NCBI GenBank assembly: GCA_017303935.1 | Contig: JAFLBD010000002.1 | Span: 850,784-914,783, forward strand | Origin: Armatimonadota bacterium | Lineage (GTDB): Bacteria; Armatimonadota; Fimbriimonadia; Fimbriimonadales; Fimbriimonadaceae | Reading direction: 5' to 3' | Length of the DNA stretch: 64,000 nt | Part shown: piece by piece, positions 26,234 to 35,435 of the stretch | How positions within the stretch are numbered: position 1 is the stretch's first letter | Layout: each line of letters begins with the position of its first letter | Notes under the pieces: generated by a model | Seen by the model: the letters and a program-made list of their open reading frames with translations, nothing else | Database searches by the model: none | What the model was told of the DNA's origin: nothing | Translations under genes and position numbers: made by a program

Positions 26234-27064
26234 GTGCGGATTCCAGAATCCCTGATCGTCGGCCTGCGCGATGTGCCCAAACCGGAATCCACCGAAGAAG
26301 CGTTTCGCCTGTTTTGCCTTCCGGTGAGAACCCAGCCCCTCAAACGCGAGCAAGAGCTGTTGGCGGACGCCCGAGAATTCAAGATTCAGTGTCACGGGCA
26401 AGAGATCGTGGTGAACGAGTGGGGCACTGGTGATCCGATCCTGTTTGTCCACGGTTGGGGCGGCCGAGGCACTCAGTTTTCGAACCTGATTTCGGCGACG
26501 GTTGAGCAAGGATTCTCAGCAGTGGCGTTCGACGGGCCGGGCCACGGCAGGAGCGAAGGCGAGTTTTGCACGGGGCTGTTGATGGCCGAAATCGTGGGAG
26601 AACTGAGCCAGAAGTACGGCCTATTTGCCGCGATTGTGTGCCACAGCTTTGGGGCGATCGGGGTGAATGTGGCGATGTCGCGCGGCACCCAAGCGGCCAA
26701 AGTGGTTTATCTCGCTCCTCTGATTGATATCGTGCTGCGATGCGACCAGTTCGCCGCCGCAGCTGGGATGTCGAACGAAGAGACTCGGGAATTCTGGAAG
26801 CTGATCGACGCCGAATTTGGCGAAGGAACTCTTTCGAGGCTATCCGGCGATGCGTTAGCCCCCGGATTTGAGATGCCTGCTCTGGTGATCCACGATCCGG
26901 AGGACAACGACATCTGGCCGGAGGAGATTCTCCGATTTGTCGAAAACCACCCCAACGCGGAGTTTGTAGCTCCCGAGGGAGTCGGGCACCTTCGCATCCT
27001 ACGCGACCGAGCGATTCATCAAAAAGTTTGCGAGTTCCTTTTTGGCAATAACACGGGCGTATAG
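26234..27064 (+). CDS. Alpha/beta hydrolase
   Basis: A 276-residue hydrolase. ILFVHGWGGRGTQF (about residues 70-83) carries the oxyanion HGWG motif. The nucleophile elbow is CHSFGA (about 138-143), so the usual first Gly of GxSxG is Cys. The acid is likely in HDPEDNDIWP and the base His in GVGHLRIL near the C-terminus. The first 60 residues are an N-terminal extension of no clear fold. GTG start. Its stop is 16 bases before the BtuF-like gene; a shared transcript is likely. The substrate is unknown. Confidence 0.8.
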   Translation: MRIPESLIVGLRDVPKPESTEEAFRLFCLPVRTQPLKREQELLADAREFKIQCHGQEIVVNEWGTGDPILFVHGWGGRGTQFSNLISATVEQGFSAVAFDGPGHGRSEGEFCTGLLMAEIVGELSQKYGLFAAIVCHSFGAIGVNVAMSRGTQAAKVVYLAPLIDIVLRCDQFAAAAGMSNEETREFWKLIDAEFGEGTLSRLSGDALAPGFEMPALVIHDPEDNDIWPEEILRFVENHPNAEFVAPEGVGHLRILRDRAIHQKVCEFLFGNNTGV

Positions 27065-27079
27065 TCCACAATAGAACCT

Positions 27080-27919
27080 ATGTTCCGAGTGCTCCAGTGG
27101 GTGATGCTTTTAGGGCTATTTTTGGTGGGTTGCCAGCAAGAAATTCCTGTCGGGGGCACCCCGCGACCGAAGTCATATAAGACCGCTGTTAGCCTCAGCC
27201 CTGGCACAAGCGAAATCATGTCGTCGTACATTTTTGACGCTCAGCTGATCGGGCGGACGTCGGCTTGCAATAGCCCTGGAATGGCCGGCGTGCCGATCAT
27301 GGGCGACGTGAAGCCGAACTACGAAAAGATCGCCAAGGCCAAGCCAGACATCATTGTCTACGATCCAAAGCTGTACAACGCAAACGATATCGAGAAAATC
27401 AAATCGCTGAAGATCGACACGTTTGAAGTGACTGGCGACACCATCGATTCATTCATTGATTCGATTCGCAAACTAGCCACCAAGGTCGGGAGCGAAACCA
27501 AGATCAACGATTATGTCGAGCGCATTTTGGCGGCTCGCGCTGCGAACCTCGGCGAGAACTCGGCGAAGCGCAAGATCATCATTCTGATGGGTGGTAACGG
27601 CGAATACATGGCTGCGGGTGAAGGCTCGATCCAAGCCGACATCATTCGCGGCTGTGGCTACGAACCGGTCGGACCTTCAGGCAACAAGTTCTCGGTGATC
27701 AACGCCGAATCATTGATCCGCTGGAACCCGGATGTCATCATGGTCGCTGGCGACGTTTCCCAAGTATCGAAGGACAGCCGTTTGCAATCTTTGCCCGCCG
27801 TGAAGGGTGGCCGCGTGATGCGAGTTGATCCTGACGCCATCTTGCGGTCTGGAACTCGTATCGATCAACTTTTATCAAATCTTCGCCCTGCCGTTGAGGG
27901 CTTGTTCAAGGAAATCTAA
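27080..27919 (+). CDS. ABC transporter substrate-binding lipoprotein, BtuF/FhuD-like
   Basis: A 279-residue lipoprotein. FRVLQWVMLLGLFLVGCQQE is a lipoprotein signal with lipidated Cys18. The mature part is a helical-backbone metal/cobalamin-binding protein (class III): AVSLSPGTSEIMSSY, IMGDVKPNYEKIAKAKPDII and ADIIRGCGYEPVG are typical. No permease or ATPase is next to it, so the ligand (vitamin B12, siderophore or haem) is open. It sits 6 bases before mtnP, in a run of closely spaced plus-strand genes. Confidence 0.82.
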   Translation: MFRVLQWVMLLGLFLVGCQQEIPVGGTPRPKSYKTAVSLSPGTSEIMSSYIFDAQLIGRTSACNSPGMAGVPIMGDVKPNYEKIAKAKPDIIVYDPKLYNANDIEKIKSLKIDTFEVTGDTIDSFIDSIRKLATKVGSETKINDYVERILAARAANLGENSAKRKIIILMGGNGEYMAAGEGSIQADIIRGCGYEPVGPSGNKFSVINAESLIRWNPDVIMVAGDVSQVSKDSRLQSLPAVKGGRVMRVDPDAILRSGTRIDQLLSNLRPAVEGLFKEI

Positions 27920-27925
27920 ACTAAT

Positions 27926-28765
27926 ATGTCAGTTGCAGAAATTGGAGTTTTTGGAGGTTCTGGGTTTTACAGCCTCCTCGAGAATGTCACCGAAGTCAAG
28001 GTTGACACGCCTTATGGCCCGCCGAGCGATTCGGTGTTCTTGGCGGATGTCGGCGGTCGAAAGGTTGCCTTCTTGCCACGACACGGGCGCAAGCACACCA
28101 TCCCGCCGCACAAGATCAACTATCGTGCGAATGTTTGGGCGATGAAGCAACTCGGCGTCAAGGCGATTATCAGCCCGTGCGCCGCGGGTTCCCTGCAAGC
28201 GCACGTCGCTCCGGAGCATTTTGTGGTTTGCGATCAGTTTGTCGATCGGACCAATTCTCGCGCCGATACGTTCTACGATGGCCCGATCGTGACTCACGTT
28301 TCGCCGGCCAATATGTACAACCCAACACTTCGGCAGATCGCGATTGACGCGATCAAGAAGAACGGAATCACTTGCCACGAAAAGGGTACGGTGGTGGTCA
28401 TTCAGGGCCCACGCTTCAGCACAACCGCGGAGAGCCTTTGGTTCCACAACCAAGGCTGGGAAGTGATCAACATGACCCAGTACCCCGAGGCTTATCTCTG
28501 CCACGAACTCGGAATGGCTGTGGTCAACATCTCACTGATCACCGACTACGATAGCGGTGTTCACGCGGGAGCCGAGGCTGTGGATGCGCACAGCGTCCTC
28601 GAGGTCTTCCAGCGAAATAGCGAGCGAATCCGAAACGTGGTTCTTGATATGATCAAGAATATGCCTTCTGATTTGGACTCATTGGGCGGAGCAAAACATT
28701 TAGAATTCACGCGCGGAGATGGGCACGCAATTTCTGCCCATGACATTCGTCTGTACCAACAGTGA
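27926..28765 (+). CDS. mtnP: S-methyl-5'-thioadenosine phosphorylase
   Basis: A 279-residue enzyme that splits methylthioadenosine with phosphate in methionine salvage. GVFGGSGFYSLLE at the start is the phosphate loop. RHGRKHTIPPHKINYRAN (about 53-70) and MTQYPEAYLCHELGMAV (about 190-206) are the MTAP/PNP family 2 signature. Length is normal. TGA overlaps the GTG of the next gene. A human-type MTAP is favoured over purine phosphorylase by IKNMPSD and the SLW-type base-binding region, but specificity cannot be proven. Confidence 0.9.
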   Translation: MSVAEIGVFGGSGFYSLLENVTEVKVDTPYGPPSDSVFLADVGGRKVAFLPRHGRKHTIPPHKINYRANVWAMKQLGVKAIISPCAAGSLQAHVAPEHFVVCDQFVDRTNSRADTFYDGPIVTHVSPANMYNPTLRQIAIDAIKKNGITCHEKGTVVVIQGPRFSTTAESLWFHNQGWEVINMTQYPEAYLCHELGMAVVNISLITDYDSGVHAGAEAVDAHSVLEVFQRNSERIRNVVLDMIKNMPSDLDSLGGAKHLEFTRGDGHAISAHDIRLYQQ

Positions 28766-31098
28766 TTCATTTTCCCCGGCGACAACGTTTGCGAGGAGTG
28801 CTTGTTGGCTTGGCACTCCTCCCCGGCTTGGCCTTAGCTCAAGCATCGGTCTCACAAGTTAACGGCTCCTACATTTTTGGCAAGGAATGGGCCATGCCCG
28901 TCAACCTGGCTCACTGGGGAATCGAGCAGGCCGACGCCAAGCTGAATGCCGACGCGAAGAAGATCAAGATTCTCGTCGTCGTTCGAACTCGTGGCGAGTC
29001 GATCGAATCAGGCTCAGAGTTTCGCCAGAACCGCTACTACATCAATCAGTCCGAACTCGACTTTTTGAATTCCGAATTGAAGCGGTTCGAAAACTGGTTT
29101 GAAAACCTTAACCAGGGCAATGCCGATCTTCAGTTCGTGGTGCAAGCCGACTCGTCGCCTGTGCTTCAGTACCCCGGCGAAGATTTCTCGAAACTGGTGG
29201 ATCGCCGAAGCCGAGTCGCCTTCAACGAAGCCACGTTCGAATCGGATGACCAGACCTTCCGCGGGCCGTATAGCGGCGTTTGGATTCTGAGCCCGATTCC
29301 TGGACAAAAGTCCGTTACTTCGGGTGCTCTTCGATTCGGCACTCCGACATCCCAATTTTCTTTCATCCAGAACCCAGAATCGGTTGTTCCCGGCGCATTG
29401 AGTTCGGGATTTGCTGCTGCGCTCGCAGGAAATCTGGACCAGCGGTCAGCAAGTGGATTCGTCGGACTAGGATCGCCTTACGCAGAATTTTGGAAGACCA
29501 TTTCGGATGCAGGCGAGGACCTCCGGTTTACGGGAGAACCTGTATCCGGCGCCAAGCCGCCAAGCCCCTACCAGTTCAATTATTTCCCGCTCTATACAGA
29601 GGGCGAAGGGCAAGTTTGGCTGAACGCGTTTTGGATGAGCCAGATGAGAGTCAAGCCCGCACCAACGGGAATGCGTTCCAGCGAGCAAGGACCCGTCTAC
29701 GGATTTTCTCCTTCGGTTGTCGCGTCAATGCAGTCTGCTGCTACTCCAGTCACGCTTCCCGCTCCGAACGATCTGCCTACTGGTGGGTTCAAATCGCGCT
29801 CCGTTGAAGGCGATGTTCTCAAGATCAGCGTGGATTCCAATACAAGATGGGGCGCATGCCCAATCGGTAATTTCGCCGACAGGTCTGGCGGTAATAACGG
29901 CAAAACGACGATCAAGTTTGAGCTCAACACGGACCTCCAAGACCTGCTCGAACTGCGAACGCTGGATTCCAATGGCAAAATCCTGGCGCGAAGAACCTTT
30001 GGGACTGGAACCGGACTCGGCCTCCAACTCGAACCGCTTCAGGCACCTTCCTGGCAGCCGATTCGGTTAGTGCTCGATCTTTCCGGCGCAGAAGTTTTGG
30101 AGCTTGGATTCGCTCCCGAGGCGATGGCCTCCGAGCCTCGAAGTCTCGGGCCACGGTCCATTGCGATCCGTTCGCTAGAGTTCAATGCTGGTGTTCCTGC
30201 AAGCGCAGACAACGATCAATTCTCGCCAGATTCTATTTCTGGGATCAATGAGCTACCGACCGACGCGCTAGTCACGATGCTCACCGGATCGGCACCAAAA
30301 AAGACCTTGGCAGCTCTGGTGAGCCTCTCCAATCGAGAGGTGCCAGCCACAGCGTTTGCGAGGCTCAAAGAGCTCAGCCGAAACGCCGACCCTGCGACTG
30401 CGTTTTATGCCATCAAGTGCATCAGCAAGTCAGAGTCTCCTGAGGCCGTAGCTCAGCTCCAATACAACCTGCAGGTCGGACCATTTGACCATTGCCGATT
30501 TGCGGCGGCATATTTCGTTACTCCAAAGGCAAATTCTGCCTATATTGGTTCGCTCGCAACGTTCATGACCTGTTCAAGCGCGCTTGCCAGACAAGCAGCA
30601 ATTGAAGCGCTCGCCAAAATCGGTTCCAAAGAGTCGCAGATCATCGCAATTACGATGCTGCCCGATCCTGATCCAAGCGTCCGCCTCGCAGTTGCAGAGC
30701 ACGCCGATACAAGCCTAGAACTCATCAATCGAAGACTGCTATTTTCCGCCGTGAACGATCCGGTCGAAGAAGTACGGCTCGCCTGTTATCTGAAGCTCAT
30801 TCGCTCGACGATCAGCGACTACGTGACGGAAGGAATAAAAGGGGTTCGCGATGAGAGTCCATACGTTCGATTTGGCATCGTTCGATCGGTCACCCAAAAT
30901 CCAGCTCCAGTTCTCCGAACGATTGCTTTGCTTGGCGTAATCGACTCGGATGCACGAGTGAGGGCAGAAGCACTTTATGCGCTCGCCGCTCTTCCAGGAA
31001 ACGTCAAGAAAGATGAGCTGGGGCGAATCGCGAGCGACTCCGATCCAAGGGTCCAAGCCGCCTTCGCCGCGCTCAAGAAAGCCAAGGTCATCGAATGA
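28762..31098 (+). CDS. Exported HEAT-repeat protein
   Basis: A 778-residue protein with a signal peptide (RLRGVLVGLALLPGLALAQA, cut near residue 27). Residues 30-340 form a domain of unknown family with FRQNRYYINQSELDFLNSEL. Residues 350-480 look like a beta-sandwich carbohydrate-binding region (VDSNTRWGACPIGNFADRSG). The last 280 residues are HEAT-like repeats (LARQAAIEALAKIGSKESQI, PDPSVRLAVAEHA, DARVRAEALYALAALPG). GTG overlaps the mtnP stop and its own stop overlaps rpiB (ATGA). The function is unknown; a scaffold outside the cell membrane is plausible. Confidence 0.72.
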   Translation: MIHFPRRQRLRGVLVGLALLPGLALAQASVSQVNGSYIFGKEWAMPVNLAHWGIEQADAKLNADAKKIKILVVVRTRGESIESGSEFRQNRYYINQSELDFLNSELKRFENWFENLNQGNADLQFVVQADSSPVLQYPGEDFSKLVDRRSRVAFNEATFESDDQTFRGPYSGVWILSPIPGQKSVTSGALRFGTPTSQFSFIQNPESVVPGALSSGFAAALAGNLDQRSASGFVGLGSPYAEFWKTISDAGEDLRFTGEPVSGAKPPSPYQFNYFPLYTEGEGQVWLNAFWMSQMRVKPAPTGMRSSEQGPVYGFSPSVVASMQSAATPVTLPAPNDLPTGGFKSRSVEGDVLKISVDSNTRWGACPIGNFADRSGGNNGKTTIKFELNTDLQDLLELRTLDSNGKILARRTFGTGTGLGLQLEPLQAPSWQPIRLVLDLSGAEVLELGFAPEAMASEPRSLGPRSIAIRSLEFNAGVPASADNDQFSPDSISGINELPTDALVTMLTGSAPKKTLAALVSLSNREVPATAFARLKELSRNADPATAFYAIKCISKSESPEAVAQLQYNLQVGPFDHCRFAAAYFVTPKANSAYIGSLATFMTCSSALARQAAIEALAKIGSKESQIIAITMLPDPDPSVRLAVAEHADTSLELINRRLLFSAVNDPVEEVRLACYLKLIRSTISDYVTEGIKGVRDESPYVRFGIVRSVTQNPAPVLRTIALLGVIDSDARVRAEALYALAALPGNVKKDELGRIASDSDPRVQAAFAALKKAKVIE

Positions 31099-31538
31099 AG
31101 CTAGCGTTTTCATCTGACCACGCTGGATTCGAGTTCCGACAAGCTCTGGCCGATTGGGCGCGATCTCAAGGGCACCAGGTTGACGAATATGGCGCAAAGA
31201 GCCATTCGAGCTTCGACTATCCGGTCGCGGCAGATGAGGCGGTCGCGTCTATCCTCGCTGGTAGTCACGATCTCGGCGTTTTCATCTGCGGGAGCGGGAT
31301 TGGCATCAGCATCCGCGCGAACCGATATCCAGGAATTCGATGCGCGCTTTGTTGCGGCGTCGAAAGCGCTAGGCTCGCGCGATTGCACAACAACGCGAAC
31401 GCGATTGCACTAGGTGCGCGCATGATGTCCGCTGAAGATGGGATCGCAATTCTTGCCGAATTTCTCAGCACCGAACCGGACCCCGATGAACGGCACGCTC
31501 GGCGGGTGCGCCAGTTAGACTCGCCGCTTTCCTCGTAG
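31095..31538 (+). CDS. rpiB: Ribose-5-phosphate isomerase B (RpiB/LacA/LacB family)
   Basis: A 147-residue sugar-phosphate isomerase of the pentose phosphate pathway. SSDHAGFEFRQAL at the N-terminus and FICGSGIGISIRANRYPGIR (about 61-80) hold the phosphate-binding loop and the catalytic Cys of CGSG. The C-terminal HNNANAIALGARM is also typical. It overlaps the HEAT gene by ATGA. RpiB is normal in size; allose isomerase activity cannot be excluded. Confidence 0.92.
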   Translation: MKLAFSSDHAGFEFRQALADWARSQGHQVDEYGAKSHSSFDYPVAADEAVASILAGSHDLGVFICGSGIGISIRANRYPGIRCALCCGVESARLARLHNNANAIALGARMMSAEDGIAILAEFLSTEPDPDERHARRVRQLDSPLSS

Positions 31539-31636
31539 ATTCGCGGGTGCCCTAAGGACTGTTAGTCCCGATAATCAATGAGTCGAAAGAACTCTGCGAA
31601 CGATTTCGATGTTGAGCAGTGTATAAAGGTTTATCA

Positions 31637-32932
31637 ATGGCGAAAATGAGTCCAATTTGGGCAGGTGCTTCGGTACTGCTGATCATCGGCGGTGGAGTTG
31701 CAGGCAGCCTCGTCCGGCAGTCGCGAGAGAAAGGCGAGAACGCGATCAACGCTTCGGTTTTGGTCGACAGTCGGTCGCTGCTCGCGAGCACGGGCAACAC
31801 ACCCAAGGATGCCGAATCCGACATGTTCTACAACTTGCTCGACATCCTGAAGAGCAAGTATGTCGAAGAGGTCAAGGATGAACGCGCCCTAGCGGTCGGT
31901 GCAGTGCGAGGCATGGTCAATGGCCTTTCCGACCCCGCTGCGGTGTTCATGAATAAAGAGCAGTTTGCAGCCTTCTTGAACCGAGAAAAGGGCGAGTTCG
32001 AGGGGATTGGCATCGAACTAGAACTCCGACTCAGCCCCGAAGATCTCAAGAAGTTCAAAGACGCTCGCAAGAAGATTTCAGATTGGAACGCCAACGGACG
32101 CCCTGAAAAAGACGGATTGCCCGAAACGATGCCCGAGCTAGAAGCTGGGTCGCTGATTCCAGACGTATTGGTCACGGCGGTTCTCCCAGGCTCACCGGCG
32201 GAACGGGCTGGAATCAAACCGGGCGATTTGATCGACGGCGTCAATGATAAATGGGTCATCAGCCGCCGGGAAATCAAGCAGATCACAAATCTCGTGAATG
32301 ATTTACGCGAGAAGAAGGTCAGCGAAGATCAATATGTGAAGCTGCGCGAAGACTACATGAAGCGCATTGAGCACACGATTTCGGCTTCCCGAGTGATGGA
32401 TGTTCTGACCTTGGGCAAAGAAGGCACGGTCAAACTCTCTTGGCGCATCGGTGACTCGGACAAAGTCATCACAAAGACCATTGAGAAGCAAGTCACAAAG
32501 GTTCCTTCGGTTATCGGCGACTCTGTTCGGTTCTTCGATTCGGGTAAGGCTGAGATCGTCAACGCGCTCAAAACCAAGAAGAGAATCGACCTCCGCAACA
32601 GCACTCATGGAAACTTGATGGTGCTTTCCTCTTTGCTGGAGCAACTCGTTCCAGCTGGCACCTATGGCTACATTGCCGTTGACCGAGGCAGTTCGCGAGT
32701 TCCGGTCAAGCTGGATGGCAAGGTGACCACCGCGCCAAAGTGGACGCTCATCGTCGACAAGACCACACGCGGTGCAGCAGAGGTGTTTGCGACGATGCTG
32801 AAAGCCAAGGGTTACGCAACACTCGAAGGTGGGCCAATGGCAGGCGATGTGACTCAATATGAAGTCGTCAAGCTCGCAGACGGCTCTGGATACACACTCC
32901 CGACCGGTGTTTTCACCACGGAGGCTAAGTAA
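31637..32932 (+). CDS. S41/CtpA-like protease homologue without catalytic dyad (pseudoenzyme)
   Basis: A 431-residue protein with an N-terminal membrane anchor (WAGASVLLIIGGGVAGSLV), the S41 helical N-domain (FYNLLDILKSKYVEEVKDE), a PDZ domain (VLVTAVLPGSPAERAGIKPG near 175-195) and an S41 core. Where active CtpA enzymes have SASE and FGK, this protein has GAAE (Gly379) and PMAGD (Asp404), the same 25 residues apart as the Ser/Lys dyad of its active neighbour. It should therefore bind but not cut. AAGG lies 7 bases before ATG 31637. It ends directly at the ATG of the active paralogue, which suggests a paired complex. Confidence 0.8.
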   Translation: MAKMSPIWAGASVLLIIGGGVAGSLVRQSREKGENAINASVLVDSRSLLASTGNTPKDAESDMFYNLLDILKSKYVEEVKDERALAVGAVRGMVNGLSDPAAVFMNKEQFAAFLNREKGEFEGIGIELELRLSPEDLKKFKDARKKISDWNANGRPEKDGLPETMPELEAGSLIPDVLVTAVLPGSPAERAGIKPGDLIDGVNDKWVISRREIKQITNLVNDLREKKVSEDQYVKLREDYMKRIEHTISASRVMDVLTLGKEGTVKLSWRIGDSDKVITKTIEKQVTKVPSVIGDSVRFFDSGKAEIVNALKTKKRIDLRNSTHGNLMVLSSLLEQLVPAGTYGYIAVDRGSSRVPVKLDGKVTTAPKWTLIVDKTTRGAAEVFATMLKAKGYATLEGGPMAGDVTQYEVVKLADGSGYTLPTGVFTTEAK

Positions 32933-34180
32933 ATGAATGGATTGGTAAAGTTCCTCATCGTCGGCGCGGCGACATGTGCGAGTTTCGCTCTCGGGTTCGG
33001 TTGGAAAGATATCAAGTCTGGACAACCGCCAAAATCCCCGGTTCAAACCGCCGCTAAGTCCGAGATTGCACCAACACAACTGGTTATGGAGGAGTACCGC
33101 CGAATCCTCAATTTGTACGGCGGGGAAGTGGACTCAAATCAGCTCATGTACTCCGGACTGAGTGGCATGGTCTCGGCACTCGGTGATCCGTATACACAAT
33201 TCTTTGAGCCATACGTAGCCCAACAGTTCGAGAAGATCACGATGGGAACGGAGTCCTTTGGCGGCATTGGAGCGCGACTCGCGCCCGATCCACTGGGGGT
33301 CAAAGTGATTCAAGTATTCAAAGGCGGTCCTGCCGAACGCGGTGGCATTACTGGCGGTGACATTATCATCGGCGTGAATACCGAAACGGTTTCTGGAATG
33401 GCCAGCGACGATATTGTCGGCAAGATCAAAGGCAAGATCGGAACTTCGGTTTCGCTCAAGATTCTACGAGGCGGCAAGCAAACCCTCAACTTCCAGCTTA
33501 AGCGCGGCCGAATCGAACCTCCGAGCGCCGACGGAAACATCTTGGAAGGATCCAATATCGGCTACTTGATGGTCACTGGGTTTACCAGCAAGACGCCACG
33601 AGAGTTTTACGAATCGATCGACCGGCTTGAAAACCAAGGCATCGAAGGGCTGATCATTGACCTTCGCGACAACGGTGGTGGATTGTTAGAGTCGGCACAA
33701 ATGATGCTGGCCCGCTTCTATGAGTTCAAAACCGTGGTCACTATGCGTGAACGTGGTGGGTTCGAAGAAGTCGTCAAAACGCCGGGTGGATACTTGCATC
33801 CGTTCAATTATCCGGTGGTTGTGCTCACCAACGAGCAATCGGCAAGTGCTTCAGAAATCTTTGCGGGCGGACTTCGGGACTACAAGAAGGCAACTCTCGT
33901 CGGTACCACTACCTTCGGCAAGGCAAGCGTGCAGAACGTTCATCAGCTCGGTGATCGAACACAAGTCAAGGTGACGATTGCCAAGTATTACTTGCCGAGC
34001 GGAGAATTCATTGGCCGTAAGGAAGATGAAGACGGAGTCCGAATCAGCGGCGGAATCAAGCCCGACGTAGAGGTCAAAATGAGCCTCCGGCCGAATGTGG
34101 CCATCGGCGATCCGAAGACGGATAATCAGCTTCAAGAGGCGATGAAGGTCATTCGGCTCAAGAACCCAAGCGCAAAGTAA
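32933..34180 (+). CDS. S41 C-terminal processing peptidase
   Basis: A 415-residue CtpA-type serine protease. An N-terminal anchor (LVKFLIVGAATCASFALGF), a helical region, a PDZ domain (VKVIQVFKGGPAERGGITGG, about 122-141) and a protease domain follow in order. The catalytic Ser305 lies in NEQSASASEIFAGG and Lys330 in TTFGKASVQ, spaced as in E. coli Prc (452 and 477). IDLRDNGGGLLESA is the substrate-binding loop. The start codon follows the stop of the inactive paralogue with no gap. A strong terminator lies 11 bases after the stop. Confidence 0.92.
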   Translation: MNGLVKFLIVGAATCASFALGFGWKDIKSGQPPKSPVQTAAKSEIAPTQLVMEEYRRILNLYGGEVDSNQLMYSGLSGMVSALGDPYTQFFEPYVAQQFEKITMGTESFGGIGARLAPDPLGVKVIQVFKGGPAERGGITGGDIIIGVNTETVSGMASDDIVGKIKGKIGTSVSLKILRGGKQTLNFQLKRGRIEPPSADGNILEGSNIGYLMVTGFTSKTPREFYESIDRLENQGIEGLIIDLRDNGGGLLESAQMMLARFYEFKTVVTMRERGGFEEVVKTPGGYLHPFNYPVVVLTNEQSASASEIFAGGLRDYKKATLVGTTTFGKASVQNVHQLGDRTQVKVTIAKYYLPSGEFIGRKEDEDGVRISGGIKPDVEVKMSLRPNVAIGDPKTDNQLQEAMKVIRLKNPSAK

Positions 34181-34190
34181 TTGCCGCACC

Positions 34191-34225
34191 AAATCCTGTA
34201 GGTTCAGTTTGAACCTACAGGATTT
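34191..34225 (+). terminator. Rho-independent-type terminator after the S41 pair
   Basis: AAATCCTGTAGGTTCA and its complement TGAACCTACAGGATTT form a perfect 16-base-pair stem around GTT. The flanking A's and T's make it work on both strands, though the plus strand is the natural direction here. TCTCATTT follows. Confidence 0.85.
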
Positions 34226-34229
34226 CTCA

Positions 34230-34257
34230 TTTAAATCTTAACAGACGCATGTATAAT
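34230..34257 (+). promoter_or_regulatory. Probable sigma-70 promoter of leuA
   Basis: TTTAAA (34230-34235) and a perfect TATAAT (34252-34257) are 16 bases apart, and the leuA ATG is at 34275. The site starts right after the terminator of the previous operon. No leader peptide or attenuator fits in the short leader. Confidence 0.55.
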
Positions 34258-34274
34258 CACCGGTAAGCAACGCC

Positions 34275-35420
34275 ATGTCAAACCGAGTTCTTGTTTTTGA
34301 TACCACTCTCCGGGACGGAGAGCAAAGCCCCGGTGTGCACCTTTCCATGGATCAAAAGCTGGAGATTGGACACGCTCTGGTTGACCTCGGAGTGGACATC
34401 ATCGAAGCCGGATTTCCGATCAGTTCGCCTGGCGATTTCGAGAGCGTCAAAACTTTGGCCACCGAACTCAAAGGTGTCACGATTTGTGGCCTCACTCGGG
34501 CGAAAGAAAAGGACATCGATGTTGCTGCTGAAGCGCTCGCACCAGCGGAGAGTCGACGAATTCACACAGGACTTGGAGTCAGCGAAAATCACCTCAATTT
34601 CAAGCTGCGAATGACCCGAGAGCAGGCCATCGAAGTCGGCGTCGCTGCGGTCAAACGTGCGAAGCAGTACACCGATAACATCGAGTACTTCATGGAGGAC
34701 TCGGGCCGAGCAGACCGCGAGTACGTCTATCAAGTCGTCGAAGCGATCATCGGTGCTGGCGCGACCACCATCAACGTCCCCGACACAACGGGATTCACGT
34801 TCCCAACCGAATATCGTGACCTGTTCAAGGGCATCATCGAGAACGTGCCGAATAGCGACAAAGCCGTTTTTAGCTGCCACTGCCACAACGATCTCGGCAT
34901 GGCAACCGCGAACACTCTCGGCGGCGTCCTGGGTGGTGCGCGGCAAGTTGAAGTGACGATAAACGGCATCGGAGAACGGGCCGGAAACACCTCGCTCGAA
35001 GAAGTAGCCACCGCTCTTTATATTCGCAATGATTTCTTTAATCTGGAGACTGGGATCAAGCTCAATCAGCTTGTCCCGATCTCACGTTTGGTGAGCCAAC
35101 TCACCGGGATGGTCGTCCAGAAGAACAAAGCTATCGTGGGCGCGAACGCTTATGCGCATTCGAGCGGAATTCACCAAGACGGCGTGCTCAAAGAGCGCTC
35201 GACATATGAGATCATCGATCCGAAATTGGTCGGTGCAGATCGTTCTGAGATCATTCTCACCGCGCGAAGCGGTCGTCACGGTCTGAAGTACCGATTGATG
35301 GAACTCGGTTTCGATATGAGTGGAGAGCAGTTCGAAGATATCTACTCACGATTCCTCGCCATGGCAGACGTGAAGAGTGTCATCGGCGATGACGATTTGC
35401 GCGAACTCGCAGCTCGATAA
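34275..35420 (+). CDS. leuA: 2-isopropylmalate synthase, short form without regulatory domain
   Basis: A 381-residue acyl-transferase of leucine synthesis that condenses acetyl-CoA with 2-oxoisovalerate. [20 protein letters not shown] (about 8-27) is the HMGL catalytic start and [15 protein letters not shown] (about 201-215) has the HxH metal ligands. [15 protein letters not shown] and [14 protein letters not shown] are diagnostic of LeuA. Typical LeuA has over 500 residues with a C-terminal leucine-binding domain; here the chain ends after the linker ([17 protein letters not shown]), so feedback by leucine is unlikely. A homocitrate or citramalate synthase is possible but less likely. Confidence 0.85.
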   Translation: MSNRVLVFDTTLRDGEQSPGVHLSMDQKLEIGHALVDLGVDIIEAGFPISSPGDFESVKTLATELKGVTICGLTRAKEKDIDVAAEALAPAESRRIHTGLGVSENHLNFKLRMTREQAIEVGVAAVKRAKQYTDNIEYFMEDSGRADREYVYQVVEAIIGAGATTINVPDTTGFTFPTEYRDLFKGIIENVPNSDKAVFSCHCHNDLGMATANTLGGVLGGARQVEVTINGIGERAGNTSLEEVATALYIRNDFFNLETGIKLNQLVPISRLVSQLTGMVVQKNKAIVGANAYAHSSGIHQDGVLKERSTYEIIDPKLVGADRSEIILTARSGRHGLKYRLMELGFDMSGEQFEDIYSRFLAMADVKSVIGDDDLRELAAR

Positions 35421-35435
35421 GGCAGTTTATCGATC

